From an uncultured Pseudomonadota bacterium (GTDB lineage: Bacteria; Pseudomonadota; Gammaproteobacteria; Steroidobacterales; Woeseiaceae): a DNA stretch of 64,000 bases. How positions within the stretch are numbered: position 1 is the stretch's first letter; every line of letters starts with the position of its first letter. The position numbers and the translations under genes are program-made. The DNA lies in NCBI GenBank assembly GCA_913055625.1, contig CAJXJW010000002.1:496001-560000 (forward strand), in the 5' to 3' direction. Positions 33,658-44,831 of this stretch are shown here, one piece after another. Under the pieces are notes generated by a model. It did not search any database, was not told the origin of the DNA, and saw only the letters and a list, made by a program, of their open reading frames with translations.

Positions 33658-34281
33658 ATGAATGAACACTTCCACAATCCGGAACCGCTGAGTGCGGACA
33701 ACGCGGCACTGGTTCTCGTTGATCACCAGGTCGGCCTGATGACGGGCGTCCGCGACTACTCCATCGCTGAACTCAAGCACAACGTCGTGGCCCTGGCCAG
33801 GGCGGCGCGGGCACTCGACCTCCCGATCGTGACCACGACCACGTCGGCGGACACGCTGTGGGGTCCCGCTTTCCCGGAATTGCAGGAGGCGCTTCCCGGC
33901 CACAGCTTCATCGATCGCACAACCGTAAATGCCTGGGACGATCCGCGCGTCGAGGCCGCGATCCGGGCCACCGGCCGCCGCAAGCTGGTCTTTGCCGGGG
34001 TGTCCCTGGAGGTCTGCGCGGCGTTTCCGGCAATGCGCGCCGCGAGGGAAGGTTTCGAGGCGTACGTGGCGGTCGATGCAAGCGGAACGTTCAATGCCAC
34101 GAAACGGGAGACCGGGATTCTCAGGCTGGTACAGAGCGGCGTCGTTGCGGCGGACACGTCCAGCCTGATCGTGGAAATCCTCGGCGACAATGCCTCGCCG
34201 AAGGCGCAGGAGGTCTACACGGCGCTTGGAATGGACTGGGCAACGCTGGTCGGCCAGGTCCGCGTGAGCGCGGCCGCGTAG
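33658..34281 (+). CDS. Isochorismatase-like hydrolase, YcaC type
   Basis: 207 residues, the same length as E. coli YcaC (208). Preceded by a textbook AAAGGAGAA. The frame runs open into pirin, but the RBS fixes the start. The cysteine-hydrolase nucleophile is Cys120 in GVSLEVCAAF and the catalytic Asp is in LVDHQVGL (Asp22). NAWDDPRVEAAIRATGRRKLVF matches the family. The substrate is unknown. It shares an operon with pirin. Confidence 0.88.
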   Translation: MNEHFHNPEPLSADNAALVLVDHQVGLMTGVRDYSIAELKHNVVALARAARALDLPIVTTTTSADTLWGPAFPELQEALPGHSFIDRTTVNAWDDPRVEAAIRATGRRKLVFAGVSLEVCAAFPAMRAAREGFEAYVAVDASGTFNATKRETGILRLVQSGVVAADTSSLIVEILGDNASPKAQEVYTALGMDWATLVGQVRVSAAA

Positions 34282-34385
34282 GTCTGCCGGTCCCGTAGGG
34301 AGTCCAGTGCGCACTGGCAACAAAGAGCCCGTCCGGCGCTGCCGGACGGCGCTCACCTGTTGCGGTTCGGCGTAACGTCGGCGGA

Positions 34386-36089
34386 CTACTGGCGAAAGAA
34401 AACGTGCCCGGACCAGGTCGAGCGTAGCGCCTCGCCGTCGACGACATCATGGAATTCCAGTACCTCGGGCGTCACTTCCTCGCCGATCTGAAACCGGCGC
34501 CCGCCAAGCGGTACCAGCCGCGTGCTGCCGCTCGCGGTTTCGCCGCCTTCGCCGGTGATGACCAGCAACTCACCCTTGCGGATGACGACCTCGAAGTAGG
34601 GGTGCCAGGGGCTGAAGTTGCGGTAGCGGCCGGTGAACGCTGCCCATTCGGCGGGAACGCCGAACTCGCGCGGCCCTCGGTAGGCCTTGTTCGTGTACCA
34701 GTCTGCGCCGTGCACGAACTCCACGACGCGCCCATCTTCGTTGCGGCCAAACGCCACGAAATAACGATCGAGGCCCGGTGCCGTCGAATAGAACGCGTCC
34801 TCGCCGCGCGGTGACAGCACGGCCGGCTTCCCGTCGCGGACCAGCACGACCTCGCCGTCAATCGCACGGATCTCGACCGGCTGACCTGATGAAGATTCAT
34901 AGTGTCCAACGAACTCGGCGGCGTTCGTGGGGTCGGGTTCGTCTATCGGAATCGCCGGCAAAGGCTCGCCCGCCTCGATCGCGGCCCAGATCTCCAGTGC
35001 CGTCCGGCCGATCCGCAATGGCTCGCCCGGGCCGTTCACCAGCACCGCGACGCCATGGCCGTTCCGCAGGTCGGCGCCCGCGAATGCGAGGAAGCCGACC
35101 ATGCCGCCGGTGTGGGACAGGATCATGCCGTCGTCGAACTCCGCGATGTCCACGCCGTAGCCGTAGCCCCGCCGTGGCGAGCCCATGCCGCGGTCGCGAA
35201 CCGACTCGGCGCCCGGGCGGATCGTCGCGAATTCCCCGAACGCGGTCTCCGACACCACCCGGCGGCCGTCCGGCGTCGCGCCGCGGTTCAGCCACAGCCG
35301 CGTGTACGCCGCGAGGTCCGATGCCGTGGACTGGATGCAGCCGTCGCCGAACGCGTATTCGTCGAACTGCGCCTCGACGAGTTCGCGTGACGGGTCGGTC
35401 GGCCGGTCGTCGTAGGGCGCCACGTAGCCCACGGCCTGCCGTGAGCGACTATCCAGCCGGATGGCCGGCTCGCTGTGCTGCATGCCGAGCGGGCCGAAGA
35501 AGTCGTCGCGCAGGATGTCGGCATAGTCCCGCCCGGTCGTCGTCTCCAGCAGTACGTGCAACGTCTGGTAACCGATGTTGGAGTAGTGAAAATTCGTGCC
35601 CGGCGCCCACGCCGTGCGTCGCTGTGCCAGCGCTACCGCCATGTATCGCGACGAGTAGATGTCGTCGCGGTTCGCCGGGATGCCGGCGGTATGGCTCAGC
35701 AGGTGGCTCGGCGTGATCGGTGCAAACTGCGTCTGCACGGAAAACCAGGGCAGGGCGTCGCGCACCGGCTCGTCGAGATCGAGCTTCCCGGCCTCGGCCG
35801 CGTTCAGCAGCGCCAGCGCCGTGAAGGACTTCGTGACCGAGCCGATCTGGAACAGCGTCTCGTCCGTGACCGGCGCGCCGGTCTTGAGGTCCGCGACGCC
35901 CCAGTTGTGCACGAGGACCCGCCCGTGACGGTCCGTCAGCGCAAGCGCCAGGCCCGGCGTGCGATTTGCGGCCATGCTGTGTGCGACGTGCGGCTCGAGG
36001 GCCGCGAGGATGCGGTCGGCGAAGTCGCCGTCGGCTTGCGCGGATGCGGTCGTCGCCAGGCAGGCGAGTAGAACCAGAGCTCGATTCAT
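34386..36089 (-). CDS. Exported serine hydrolase (class C beta-lactamase/PBP fold)
   Basis: 567 residues from the ATG at 36089 with a cleavable signal (ALVLLACLATTASAQA). Catalytic motifs are SVTK (Ser84-Lys87), Tyr169-Ser-Asn171 (HYSNIGY) and the HTGG box near residue 325. A roughly 200-residue beta-rich C-terminal part (EFVGHYESSSGQPVEI) resembles the lipocalin-like tail found in DD-peptidase or esterase relatives. Function may be peptidase, esterase or aminopeptidase. It starts ten bases after the VIT gene and shares its strand. Confidence 0.88.
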   Translation of the reverse strand: MNRALVLLACLATTASAQADGDFADRILAALEPHVAHSMAANRTPGLALALTDRHGRVLVHNWGVADLKTGAPVTDETLFQIGSVTKSFTALALLNAAEAGKLDLDEPVRDALPWFSVQTQFAPITPSHLLSHTAGIPANRDDIYSSRYMAVALAQRRTAWAPGTNFHYSNIGYQTLHVLLETTTGRDYADILRDDFFGPLGMQHSEPAIRLDSRSRQAVGYVAPYDDRPTDPSRELVEAQFDEYAFGDGCIQSTASDLAAYTRLWLNRGATPDGRRVVSETAFGEFATIRPGAESVRDRGMGSPRRGYGYGVDIAEFDDGMILSHTGGMVGFLAFAGADLRNGHGVAVLVNGPGEPLRIGRTALEIWAAIEAGEPLPAIPIDEPDPTNAAEFVGHYESSSGQPVEIRAIDGEVVLVRDGKPAVLSPRGEDAFYSTAPGLDRYFVAFGRNEDGRVVEFVHGADWYTNKAYRGPREFGVPAEWAAFTGRYRNFSPWHPYFEVVIRKGELLVITGEGGETASGSTRLVPLGGRRFQIGEEVTPEVLEFHDVVDGEALRSTWSGHVFFRQ

Positions 36090-36099
36090 CGCAGTCGCC

Positions 36100-36789
36100 T
36101 CAGAGCGCCACGCCAAACAGGTTGCCGACCGCGGCCGTCAGCGCCATGGCAAGCGCCCCCCAGAAGACCACGCGCACCGTGCTGCGCAGGATCGGCGCGC
36201 CGCCGACGCGTGCCGAAACTACCCCGAGCGCCGCGAGCGAAAAGAGTGACGAAACGGCAACCACGGGAATCGTGTTCGCGATCGGCGCCAGCCACGCGGC
36301 CGCAACGGGCAGCGACGCGCCGACGCTGAACGCGATTGCCGACGAAACGGCGGCCTGCAGCGGCCGCGCGCGACCGGTGTCGGTGATGCCGATCTCGTCG
36401 CGCGCGTGCGCCTCCAGCGCGTCGTGCTCCATGAGCTGTACCGCCACCTGCAGGGCGAGCTTGTCCGTCAGACCCCGCCCTCGATAAATATCGGCGAGTT
36501 CGTCCCGCTCGGTCTCGTAGTTGACGGCAAGCGACTCCCGCTCGAGTTTCAGGTCGGCTTTCTCGGTATCGGCCTGCGAGCTCACCGATACGTATTCGCC
36601 GGCGGCCATGGACATGGCGCCGGCGACAAGGCCGGCGACGCCGGCGAGCAGGATGGCTTCGAGCCCGGCGTTGGCGGCCGCGACCCCGATGACGAGACTG
36701 GCTGTCGAGACAATGCCGTCGTTCGCGCCCAGCACGGCGGCGCGCAGCCAGCTCGTACGGTGCGACTTGTGATGAGACAGGTCGGGCAA
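36100..36789 (-). CDS. VIT1/CCC1-family metal transporter
   Basis: 229 residues with a TTG start after GGAG. The N-terminal signature WLRAAVLGANDGIVSTASLVIGVAAA and MSMAAGEYVSVSSQADTEKADL, then the cytosolic acidic helix DELADIYRGRGLTDKLA, match the vacuolar iron transporter family, known for moving Fe2+ or Mn2+. Five membrane helices are visible. It lies 67 bases downstream of typA on the same strand. Confidence 0.9.
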   Translation of the reverse strand: MPDLSHHKSHRTSWLRAAVLGANDGIVSTASLVIGVAAANAGLEAILLAGVAGLVAGAMSMAAGEYVSVSSQADTEKADLKLERESLAVNYETERDELADIYRGRGLTDKLALQVAVQLMEHDALEAHARDEIGITDTGRARPLQAAVSSAIAFSVGASLPVAAAWLAPIANTIPVVAVSSLFSLAALGVVSARVGGAPILRSTVRVVFWGALAMALTAAVGNLFGVAL

Positions 36790-36856
36790 GGCGATCTCCG
36801 TCGGCCAGCCCGGATTGTTTCAAAACACGGCGCGGCGAGAAAGCCCGCCGGGCGAA

Positions 36857-38695
<1,839 letters not shown>

Positions 38696-38743
38696 GGGGG
38701 TATCCGGCCGGACGGATTCCGGCGGTGGGGTCAAAAGGCGCGC

Positions 38744-38749
38744 ATTATA
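38744..38749 (-). promoter_or_regulatory. typA -10 box
   Basis: A perfect TATAAT on the minus strand, 49 bases before the chosen typA GTG. A GTTCCA at 38770-38765 with a 15-base spacer is the best -35, which is short. A start near 38737 would leave a leader of about 42 bases. Confidence 0.55.
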
Positions 38750-38771
38750 GCGCCCGTACGGGGGTGGAACG

Positions 38772-40472
38772 CTAGCGCCCGGGTGCAGTTTCCACGTCAA
38801 AAACGACCTTTCCGCCCACCACGGTCACGAGTACCCGGGCGTCCCGGATCGTCTCGGGCGGGATGGCCGTCAGGTCCCGGTCGATCAGCACCAGGTCGGC
38901 AAGCAGGCCGGGGCGCAGCGCGCCCTTGCGGTCCTCCTCGAAGGAGGCGTAGGCGCCCTCGACCGTGTAGGCGCGCAGCGCCTGCTCCACGGTGACCTTC
39001 TGGCGCGGCACCCAGCCCCCGGGGTTCGCGCCGTCCAGCGTCCGGCGGGTGACGGCGGCGTAGATGCCCTCGAGCGGGATGGCCGGCGCGACGAACCAGT
39101 CGCTGCCGAACGCGACGTGAGCGCCCGAGTCGATCAGGTCGCGGAACGCATAGGTAGTATCGGCGCGCTCGGGCCCGATCACGGCCTCCGCCCAGCGTCC
39201 GTCGTCGATCGCGTGGTAGGGCTGCATGCTGGCAATGATGTCCTGCGCGGCAAAGCGCGGGATGTCGGACGGGCGGATGTGCTGCGCGTGCTCGATGCGG
39301 AAGCGCCGGTCGCGTTCGCCGTGCGCTTCGACGACGTCGAGATAGATGTCGAGCAGGTCCGCAATCGCGCGGTCGCCAATGGCGTGAATGATGACGTGCA
39401 GGCCGGCCTCGTCCGCGCCGGACACCCAGTCGCGCATGTCGTCGAGGTCGTTGATCAGCAGGCCGCGGTCGTCGGGCGCGTCCGTGAACGGCTCGAAGAA
39501 CGCCGCCGTGTGCGAGCCGAGCGAGCCGTCCATGAAGCCCTTCAGACCGCCGACGCGCAGCCAGTCGTCGCCGGGGCCGTGCTCGGCCACGGTGTCGCGA
39601 AGCTCACGCCACTCATTGAGCGGCACGACGGAATAGACGCGCGTGATCATCTCGCCGCGCGCGTGCAGGCGCCGGTACGAGGCCATGCTCGCGAAGTCCG
39701 CCATGTCGTGCACGGTAGTGACGCCGTGCGATGCGACGTGCTCCATTGCCGCAAGCATCTGCCGGTCGATCAACGCGTCACCGGGCGGCGGTGCCGCCGT
39801 GTATACCGGCATCATCGCGTTGTCCTTGAGGAGCCCGGTCGGTCGTCCGTTCGCGTCGCGGACGATCTCTCCGCCGTCGATGTCGGGCGTATCCGCATCG
39901 ATGCCGGCCGCCGCCAGCGCGAGCGAGTTCGCGAGCGCCATGTGCCCGTCGAGTCGTTCGATCCACACCGGGTTGTCGGGCGTGACGGCATCGATCCAGT
40001 CGCGCGTCGGCAACTCGCCGCCCCACAGCGTGTGATCCCAGTTGCCGTAGCGGATCCATTCGCCGGCATCGACGGTCTTCGCGAACTCGCCGATTCGGCG
40101 CGTGAATTCTTCGGGCGTCGCCGCGTCGCGCAGTTGCACCGAGGCGAGTCCGCCGCCGCCCATGGCGAAGTGCACGTGCGTGTCGATGAAGCCGGGGACC
40201 AGCATCGCACCGCGCGCCTCGATGACCCGGGTCCCGGGTCCGACGAGCGCGGTGATGTCGCTGTCGCTGCCGACGGCGACGATCGTGTCGCCGCCGACCG
40301 CCACGGCCTCGGCCCACGGCCGGTCCGGGTCGCCGGTCCAGGCGCGCGCGCCGATGACGGCCAGCGTGGCCTGCGACGTATCTTCCCCAGCCTGATCGCC
40401 GCACGCGGCCGCGACCAGCGCCGCGAGGCCGAGTGCGAGCAGGAACATCGGTCGAATGTTGAACGTGTTCAT
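38772..40472 (-). CDS. YtcJ-like amidohydrolase lipoprotein
   Basis: 566 residues. The signal FLLALGLAALVAAAC ends in a lipobox, so the enzyme is anchored outside the cytoplasm. The amidohydrolase-3 pattern is clear: LVPGFIDTHVHFAMGG near residue 95, HGVTTVHDM, VIIHAIGDRAIADLLD, FRIEHAQHI and AFGSDWFVAP. Members hydrolyse amide or N-formyl bonds in small molecules; YtcJ itself is uncharacterised. It follows the thioesterase gene by four bases, and a second lipidated amidohydrolase lies upstream of both in the same operon. Confidence 0.88.
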   Translation of the reverse strand: MNTFNIRPMFLLALGLAALVAAACGDQAGEDTSQATLAVIGARAWTGDPDRPWAEAVAVGGDTIVAVGSDSDITALVGPGTRVIEARGAMLVPGFIDTHVHFAMGGGGLASVQLRDAATPEEFTRRIGEFAKTVDAGEWIRYGNWDHTLWGGELPTRDWIDAVTPDNPVWIERLDGHMALANSLALAAAGIDADTPDIDGGEIVRDANGRPTGLLKDNAMMPVYTAAPPPGDALIDRQMLAAMEHVASHGVTTVHDMADFASMASYRRLHARGEMITRVYSVVPLNEWRELRDTVAEHGPGDDWLRVGGLKGFMDGSLGSHTAAFFEPFTDAPDDRGLLINDLDDMRDWVSGADEAGLHVIIHAIGDRAIADLLDIYLDVVEAHGERDRRFRIEHAQHIRPSDIPRFAAQDIIASMQPYHAIDDGRWAEAVIGPERADTTYAFRDLIDSGAHVAFGSDWFVAPAIPLEGIYAAVTRRTLDGANPGGWVPRQKVTVEQALRAYTVEGAYASFEEDRKGALRPGLLADLVLIDRDLTAIPPETIRDARVLVTVVGGKVVFDVETAPGR

Positions 40473-40476
40473 CGTG

Positions 40477-40965
40477 TCACCCCCGCCAGGAGTTCGGCAC
40501 CCGGATCGCGATCACGCGGCCCTTCGCGCACAGCGTGTCGCCGGAATGCAGCGTGCAGGTCAGGATCGTCTTCTTGCCGGACACTTCCTCGATGCGAGCG
40601 CGCAGGTCGACCGGCTTGTCGATCGGGGTGGGCGCGAGGTAATCGACGGTGAGCTGCCCGGTCACGCACCAGATCATCTCGCCTTCGCCGACCTCGCGGC
40701 CCTCCAGCCGGTACTGGTTCGCCGCGGCCGTACACACGGTGTGGCAGTCGATCAGGCTCGCAATCGTGCCGCCGTAGAGGTATTGCGTCGGGCCCGCGCA
40801 TTGTTCCGGCCGCGGCTGGTACCGGCAGACCGTTTCGTCGCCGTCCCAGTAACTCTTGATCTGCATGCCCACCGGGTTTTCCGAGCCACAACCGTAGCAA
40901 TGGTTGTCGGCCATGCGGTCCTGGATGGCAATGCCGACGACCCCTCCCAGGACCTTTCGTACCAT
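40477..40965 (-). CDS. PaaI-like hotdog-fold thioesterase
   Basis: 162 residues from the ATG at 40965. An alternative ATG at 40911 has AGGA five bases upstream and places MADNHCYGCGSENPVGM at the N-terminus, which is the usual beginning in this family, so the shorter form (144 residues) may be right. The hotdog signatures are YLYGGTIASLIDCHTVCTA and TVDYLAPTPIDKPVDLRA. It hydrolyses acyl-CoA or another thioester. The overlap-close operon with two amidohydrolases suggests a shared substrate pathway. Confidence 0.8.
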   Translation of the reverse strand: MVRKVLGGVVGIAIQDRMADNHCYGCGSENPVGMQIKSYWDGDETVCRYQPRPEQCAGPTQYLYGGTIASLIDCHTVCTAAANQYRLEGREVGEGEMIWCVTGQLTVDYLAPTPIDKPVDLRARIEEVSGKKTILTCTLHSGDTLCAKGRVIAIRVPNSWRG

Positions 40966-40977
40966 CGTGCTGCTCCG

Positions 40978-42426
40978 TCAGTCGCTGTTGCGTTCGGTCA
41001 GCTCGCGCTGGATGCGCGCGGCGAGTTCGCGGGCCTCGGTCGCGATGCGGGCGGTGTCCAGCGTCAGGAACTCACCGTCCAGCATCAGCAGCTGGCCGTC
41101 GACCACGACCGCGCCCACGTCCTGTTCGTCGCTCACGTAGACGAGATGCGAGATCACGTCGTACAGCGGCACGTGGTGCACGTCGTCGAACACGACCTGG
41201 ATCAGGTCCGCTTGCTTGCCCGGCTCGAGTGACCCGATCTTGTCACCGAGCCCGATCGCCCGGGCACCGCCGTCGGTCGCCATCGACAGGACCTCGATTG
41301 CCGGCAGAGCCTCCGGGTCCATGCGGTCGACCTTCTGCAGGAACGCGGCGAGCCGCATCTCCTCCCACATGTCGAGGTCATTGTTGCTCGCGGCACCGTC
41401 CGTGCCGAGCCCCACGCGTACGCCCGCGGCGAGCATGGCCGTGATCGGCGCGACGCCCGAGGCGATCTTCATGTTCGACGTCGGGTTGTGAATCACGCCG
41501 ACCTCGCGCTCGGCCAGGATCGGGATCTCGTCCTCGGTCGGCCAGACGACGTGCGCGGCGATCGTCGGGCCGTCGAAGAAGCCGATCGATTCGAGCATGT
41601 GGATGCTCGTCGTGCCGTAGGTGTCCTTCGAGTACTGGACCTCGTAGGGCGACTCGGACAGGTGAATGCTGATCGGCACACCGTGCTCGATCGCCGCTGA
41701 GCGCGTCGCGGCGAGTTGCTCCGCGTTGAGCGTGTAGTTTGCGTGCGGCCCGAAGATCGGCGTGATTCGCGGGTTCCGGCCCTGCCAGCGGTCGATGAAG
41801 CCGACACCGTTCGTGATCGAGTCGCCGGCGCCTTCGGCGTCGGGGCTGCGTTGACCGATGACGGTGGCGGAAATCAGCGCCCGCATGCCGCAGCGGTCGA
41901 CCACGTCGGCGATCGTGTCGGGGTAGTAGTACATGTCGACGAACGTCGTCGTGCCGCCGCGCAGCATTTCCCAGCAGGCGAGCTCGGTGCCGATGCGCAC
42001 GAACTCGCCGTCGACGAACGCGACCTCGGCCGGGAAAATGTAGTTGTTGAGCCAGTCCATCAGCGCGAGGTCGTCGGCGACACCGCGCAGCACCGTCATC
42101 GCCGCGTGCGAGTGACCGTTGACCAGCCCCGGCATCACGACACGGCCGTCACCGGGCAGCGTCTTCTGCGCCGGGTAGGCCGATACGAGTTCGGAGGCGT
42201 CGCCCACCGCCAGAATCACGCCGTCATCGATCGCGACCGCGCCGTTCATGATGACGCGGCGCTCGGGGTCCATCGTCACGACAAAGTCGCCGAGCACCAG
42301 CAGGTCGATGCCGTCACTGGCGGCATCGCCGGCTGTGTCCGCGGCCTCCGGCGCGTCGGCCGGACCGCACGCGGCACAGAGGGATGCCAGGAAAAATGTG
42401 AAAAAACAGCTTCTTATCGTTGTCAT
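40978..42426 (-). CDS. Lipidated MTA/SAH/adenosine-deaminase-like amidohydrolase
   Basis: 482 residues from the ATG at 42426 with AAAGGA upstream. The frame is open far upstream but a lipoprotein signal (CFFTFFLASLCAAC) starts here. The zinc-site histidines of the MtaD/SAH-deaminase family are in VNGHSHAAM (near residue 103), ISIHLSES and IAAHVVW, and the metal Asp in GLGTDGAASNNDLDMWEEM. HNPTSNMKIASGVAP matches MtaD/TrzN-type deaminases. These enzymes are normally cytosolic, so a membrane-tethered periplasmic form is unusual. Other purine or triazine-like deaminations are possible. Confidence 0.87.
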   Translation of the reverse strand: MTTIRSCFFTFFLASLCAACGPADAPEAADTAGDAASDGIDLLVLGDFVVTMDPERRVIMNGAVAIDDGVILAVGDASELVSAYPAQKTLPGDGRVVMPGLVNGHSHAAMTVLRGVADDLALMDWLNNYIFPAEVAFVDGEFVRIGTELACWEMLRGGTTTFVDMYYYPDTIADVVDRCGMRALISATVIGQRSPDAEGAGDSITNGVGFIDRWQGRNPRITPIFGPHANYTLNAEQLAATRSAAIEHGVPISIHLSESPYEVQYSKDTYGTTSIHMLESIGFFDGPTIAAHVVWPTEDEIPILAEREVGVIHNPTSNMKIASGVAPITAMLAAGVRVGLGTDGAASNNDLDMWEEMRLAAFLQKVDRMDPEALPAIEVLSMATDGGARAIGLGDKIGSLEPGKQADLIQVVFDDVHHVPLYDVISHLVYVSDEQDVGAVVVDGQLLMLDGEFLTLDTARIATEARELAARIQRELTERNSD

Positions 42427-42514
42427 GAGGTGTCCTTTCCCGGCGATTGTAGCACTCGCGCCGGCCCTCGTTGCGATGGCGGCGCGGCGGGGCCGCAATT
42501 CGTGACGAGCCTCC

Positions 42515-42520
42515 GTATAC
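42515..42520 (+). promoter_or_regulatory. Candidate -10 box for the phyH-deoA operon
   Basis: TATACT, 33 bases before the dioxygenase ATG. No clear -35 at normal spacing. The 127-base divergent gap (42427-42553) also holds the promoter for the amidohydrolase operon. Confidence 0.35.
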
Positions 42521-42553
42521 TGCGCTGATCGACCGTCCGGATGCCCTGCCCGA

Positions 42554-43459
42554 ATGTCCGCGCACCCCGACAATGTAATGTACGACACGCTGCCCCGGTT
42601 CCCGGCGCCGCCGACCGGTGAACTCGACGAGATCATGCGGCGCGCCTTCGACGAGGCCGGCGTGATCATTCTCGACGGCTTCGTCTCACCCGACGCCTGC
42701 GATCAATTGAAGGCTTGCGCCGAGGCACTGATCGACGCGTTCGACCCTTCCGAACACGCGAGCGTGTTCTCGACGACCAGCAACGCGCAGCATGCCGACC
42801 GCTATTTCACGGAGTCCGGCGACAAGATTCGTTTCTTCTTCGAGGACGGCGCGTTCGACGAAGATGGCCGATTGCGCCAGGCGCGCCGCGACAGCCTGAA
42901 CAAGATCGGCCACGCGATGCACGACCTCGACCCGGCCTTCGACGCGTTCTCGCGCACGCCGGAACTCGCCGCCGCGGCCGCGAGTCTCGGGCTGGCCGAC
43001 GCCGTGATCATCCAGTCGATGTACATCCTGAAGCCGCCACGCATCGGTGGCGAAGTCGTGTGCCACCAGGACTCGACCTACATCTACACCGAGCCGGAGA
43101 CCTGCACCGGTTTCTGGTTCGCGCTGGAGGACGCGACGGTCGAGAACGGCTGCATGCACTTCATTCCCGGCGAGCACCGCGGACTGCTCAAGGCCCGGCA
43201 CCGCCGACAGGCGGACGGACAGCTCCGGACCGAGGTCCTCGACGACACGCCCTGGCCGATGGAGCGGGCGCGGCCGGCCGAGGCGCCGGCCGGGTCGCTC
43301 GTGATCTTCAGCGGGCGCGCGCCGCACATGAGCGGGCCGAACCGTTCCGGCCGGTCGCGGCATGCGTACACGCTGCACGCCATCGACCGGCGGAGCACCT
43401 ACCCCGCGGACAACTGGCTGCAGCGGGACCCGTCGCTGCCGCTGCGCGGATTCGCCTGA
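42554..43459 (+). CDS. PhyH-family Fe(II)/2-oxoglutarate dioxygenase
   Basis: 301 residues, phytanoyl-CoA dioxygenase superfamily. The 2-His-1-Asp iron triad is His171-x-Asp173 (VCHQDSTYIYTEP) and His258 (APHMSGPNRSGRSRHAYTLH), whose following Arg would bind 2-oxoglutarate. The sequence resembles the PHYHD1-like branch (GFWFALEDATVENGCMHFIPGEH). The deoA gene starts three bases after its stop, so it is the first gene of a deoA-nupC-nucleoside hydrolase-ribokinase operon. A nucleoside or nucleobase substrate is suggested only by that context. Confidence 0.88.
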   Translation: MSAHPDNVMYDTLPRFPAPPTGELDEIMRRAFDEAGVIILDGFVSPDACDQLKACAEALIDAFDPSEHASVFSTTSNAQHADRYFTESGDKIRFFFEDGAFDEDGRLRQARRDSLNKIGHAMHDLDPAFDAFSRTPELAAAAASLGLADAVIIQSMYILKPPRIGGEVVCHQDSTYIYTEPETCTGFWFALEDATVENGCMHFIPGEHRGLLKARHRRQADGQLRTEVLDDTPWPMERARPAEAPAGSLVIFSGRAPHMSGPNRSGRSRHAYTLHAIDRRSTYPADNWLQRDPSLPLRGFA

Positions 43460-43462
43460 CGC

Positions 43463-44776
43463 ATGCTGGTCACCGACATCATCCGCCGCAAGCGCGACGG
43501 CGGCGCGCTCGACGCCGATCAGATCGCCTTCCTGGTCACGGGGCTGGCGGACGACAGCATCCCGGCCGAGCAGATCTCGTCGCTCGCGATGGCGATCTTC
43601 CTGAACGGCATGTCCTTCGACGAAGCCGCCGCACTGACGCTCGCGATGGCGAAGTCCGGCACCGTGCTCGACTGGTCCGATGCCGGCCTCGACGGGCCGG
43701 TCGTCGACAAGCATTCCACCGGCGGCGTCGGCGACAAGGTCAGCTTCCTGCTGGCGCCGATCGCGGCGGCCTGCGGCTGCTACGTGCCGATGATATCCGG
43801 GCGCGGCCTCGGGCACACGGGCGGCACGACGGACAAGGTCGAGAGCATCCCCGGCTACCTGTCGATGCCGGACTTCGACCGGTTTCGCAAGGTGGTGCGC
43901 GACGCCGGCTGCGCGATCATCGGCCAGACGCGCGAGCTTGCGCCCGCGGACCGTCGCTTCTACGCAATCCGCGACGTGACCGGCACCGTCGAGTCGGTGC
44001 CGCTGATCACTGCGTCGATCCTGTCGAAGAAGATCGCCGCCGGGCTCGAGGCGCTGGTGATGGACGTGAAGTGCGGAAACGGGGCCTTCATGGCAACGCC
44101 GGAGCGCGCGCGTGAACTTGCCGACAGCATCATCCGGACGGCGCAGCAGGCGGGCCTGCGCACGCACGCGCTGATCACCGACATGAATGAGGTGCTCGGC
44201 ACGACGGTCGGCAACGCGCTCGAAATCGACGAATCCGTGGCGTACCTGCTGGGCGAGTCCGCCGACCCGCGTCTCGACGAAGTCACGATCGCGCTGACGG
44301 CGGAAATGCTCGTCGCGGCCGGCCGCGAGCCGGACCGCGAACGCGCGGCGGCGCTGTGCCGCGACGCCGTCGACAGCGGCCGCGCCGCCGAGGTCTTCGG
44401 CCGCATGTGCGCGGGCCTCGGCGGCCCCGGGGATTTCGTCGAGCGCCGCGATAAATACCTGCCGATGGCGCCGGTGACGCGCGCGGTGCATGCGGAGGGG
44501 TACCTCCACGCGGTGGATACGCGGGCGGTCGGCAACAGCATCATCGAACTCGGCGGCGGGCGGCGCCGCGTCGGCGAGGCGCTGGACCTGTCGGTCGGCT
44601 ACAGCCGCTTCGCGAACGTCGGGGACCGTCTGGATGACGAGCGGCCGCTGGCCGTCGTGCACGCGGCGACCGAGGCAGACGCCGACCTCGCCGAGAAACG
44701 GCTGCGGCAGGCCTGCGAGGCCGGTGCCGAGCCGCCCGGGGCACGGGCGGTCGTCACGGAGATTCGGGGCGGCTGA
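43463..44776 (+). CDS. deoA: Thymidine phosphorylase
   Basis: 437 residues. It splits thymidine (and deoxyuridine) to base and deoxyribose-1-phosphate. The family signature SGRGLGHTGGTTDKVES and VVDKHSTGGVGDKVS (phosphate site), MDVKCGNGAFM and VGNALEIDESVAYLLG are all present. It sits three bases after the dioxygenase gene and 55 before nupC copy 2. Confidence 0.96.
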   Translation: MLVTDIIRRKRDGGALDADQIAFLVTGLADDSIPAEQISSLAMAIFLNGMSFDEAAALTLAMAKSGTVLDWSDAGLDGPVVDKHSTGGVGDKVSFLLAPIAAACGCYVPMISGRGLGHTGGTTDKVESIPGYLSMPDFDRFRKVVRDAGCAIIGQTRELAPADRRFYAIRDVTGTVESVPLITASILSKKIAAGLEALVMDVKCGNGAFMATPERARELADSIIRTAQQAGLRTHALITDMNEVLGTTVGNALEIDESVAYLLGESADPRLDEVTIALTAEMLVAAGREPDRERAAALCRDAVDSGRAAEVFGRMCAGLGGPGDFVERRDKYLPMAPVTRAVHAEGYLHAVDTRAVGNSIIELGGGRRRVGEALDLSVGYSRFANVGDRLDDERPLAVVHAATEADADLAEKRLRQACEAGAEPPGARAVVTEIRGG

Positions 44777-44831
44777 CCGGCCCGGTTACGGTATGCTGTA
44801 ACCAACAACAAGAACGGATCGAGGGGATCTC

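Noticed and set aside
40469..40900. Alternative frame opposite the thioesterase start
   Set aside because: It covers the same strand in another frame and lacks the hotdog motifs, which belong to the 40477-40965 frame.
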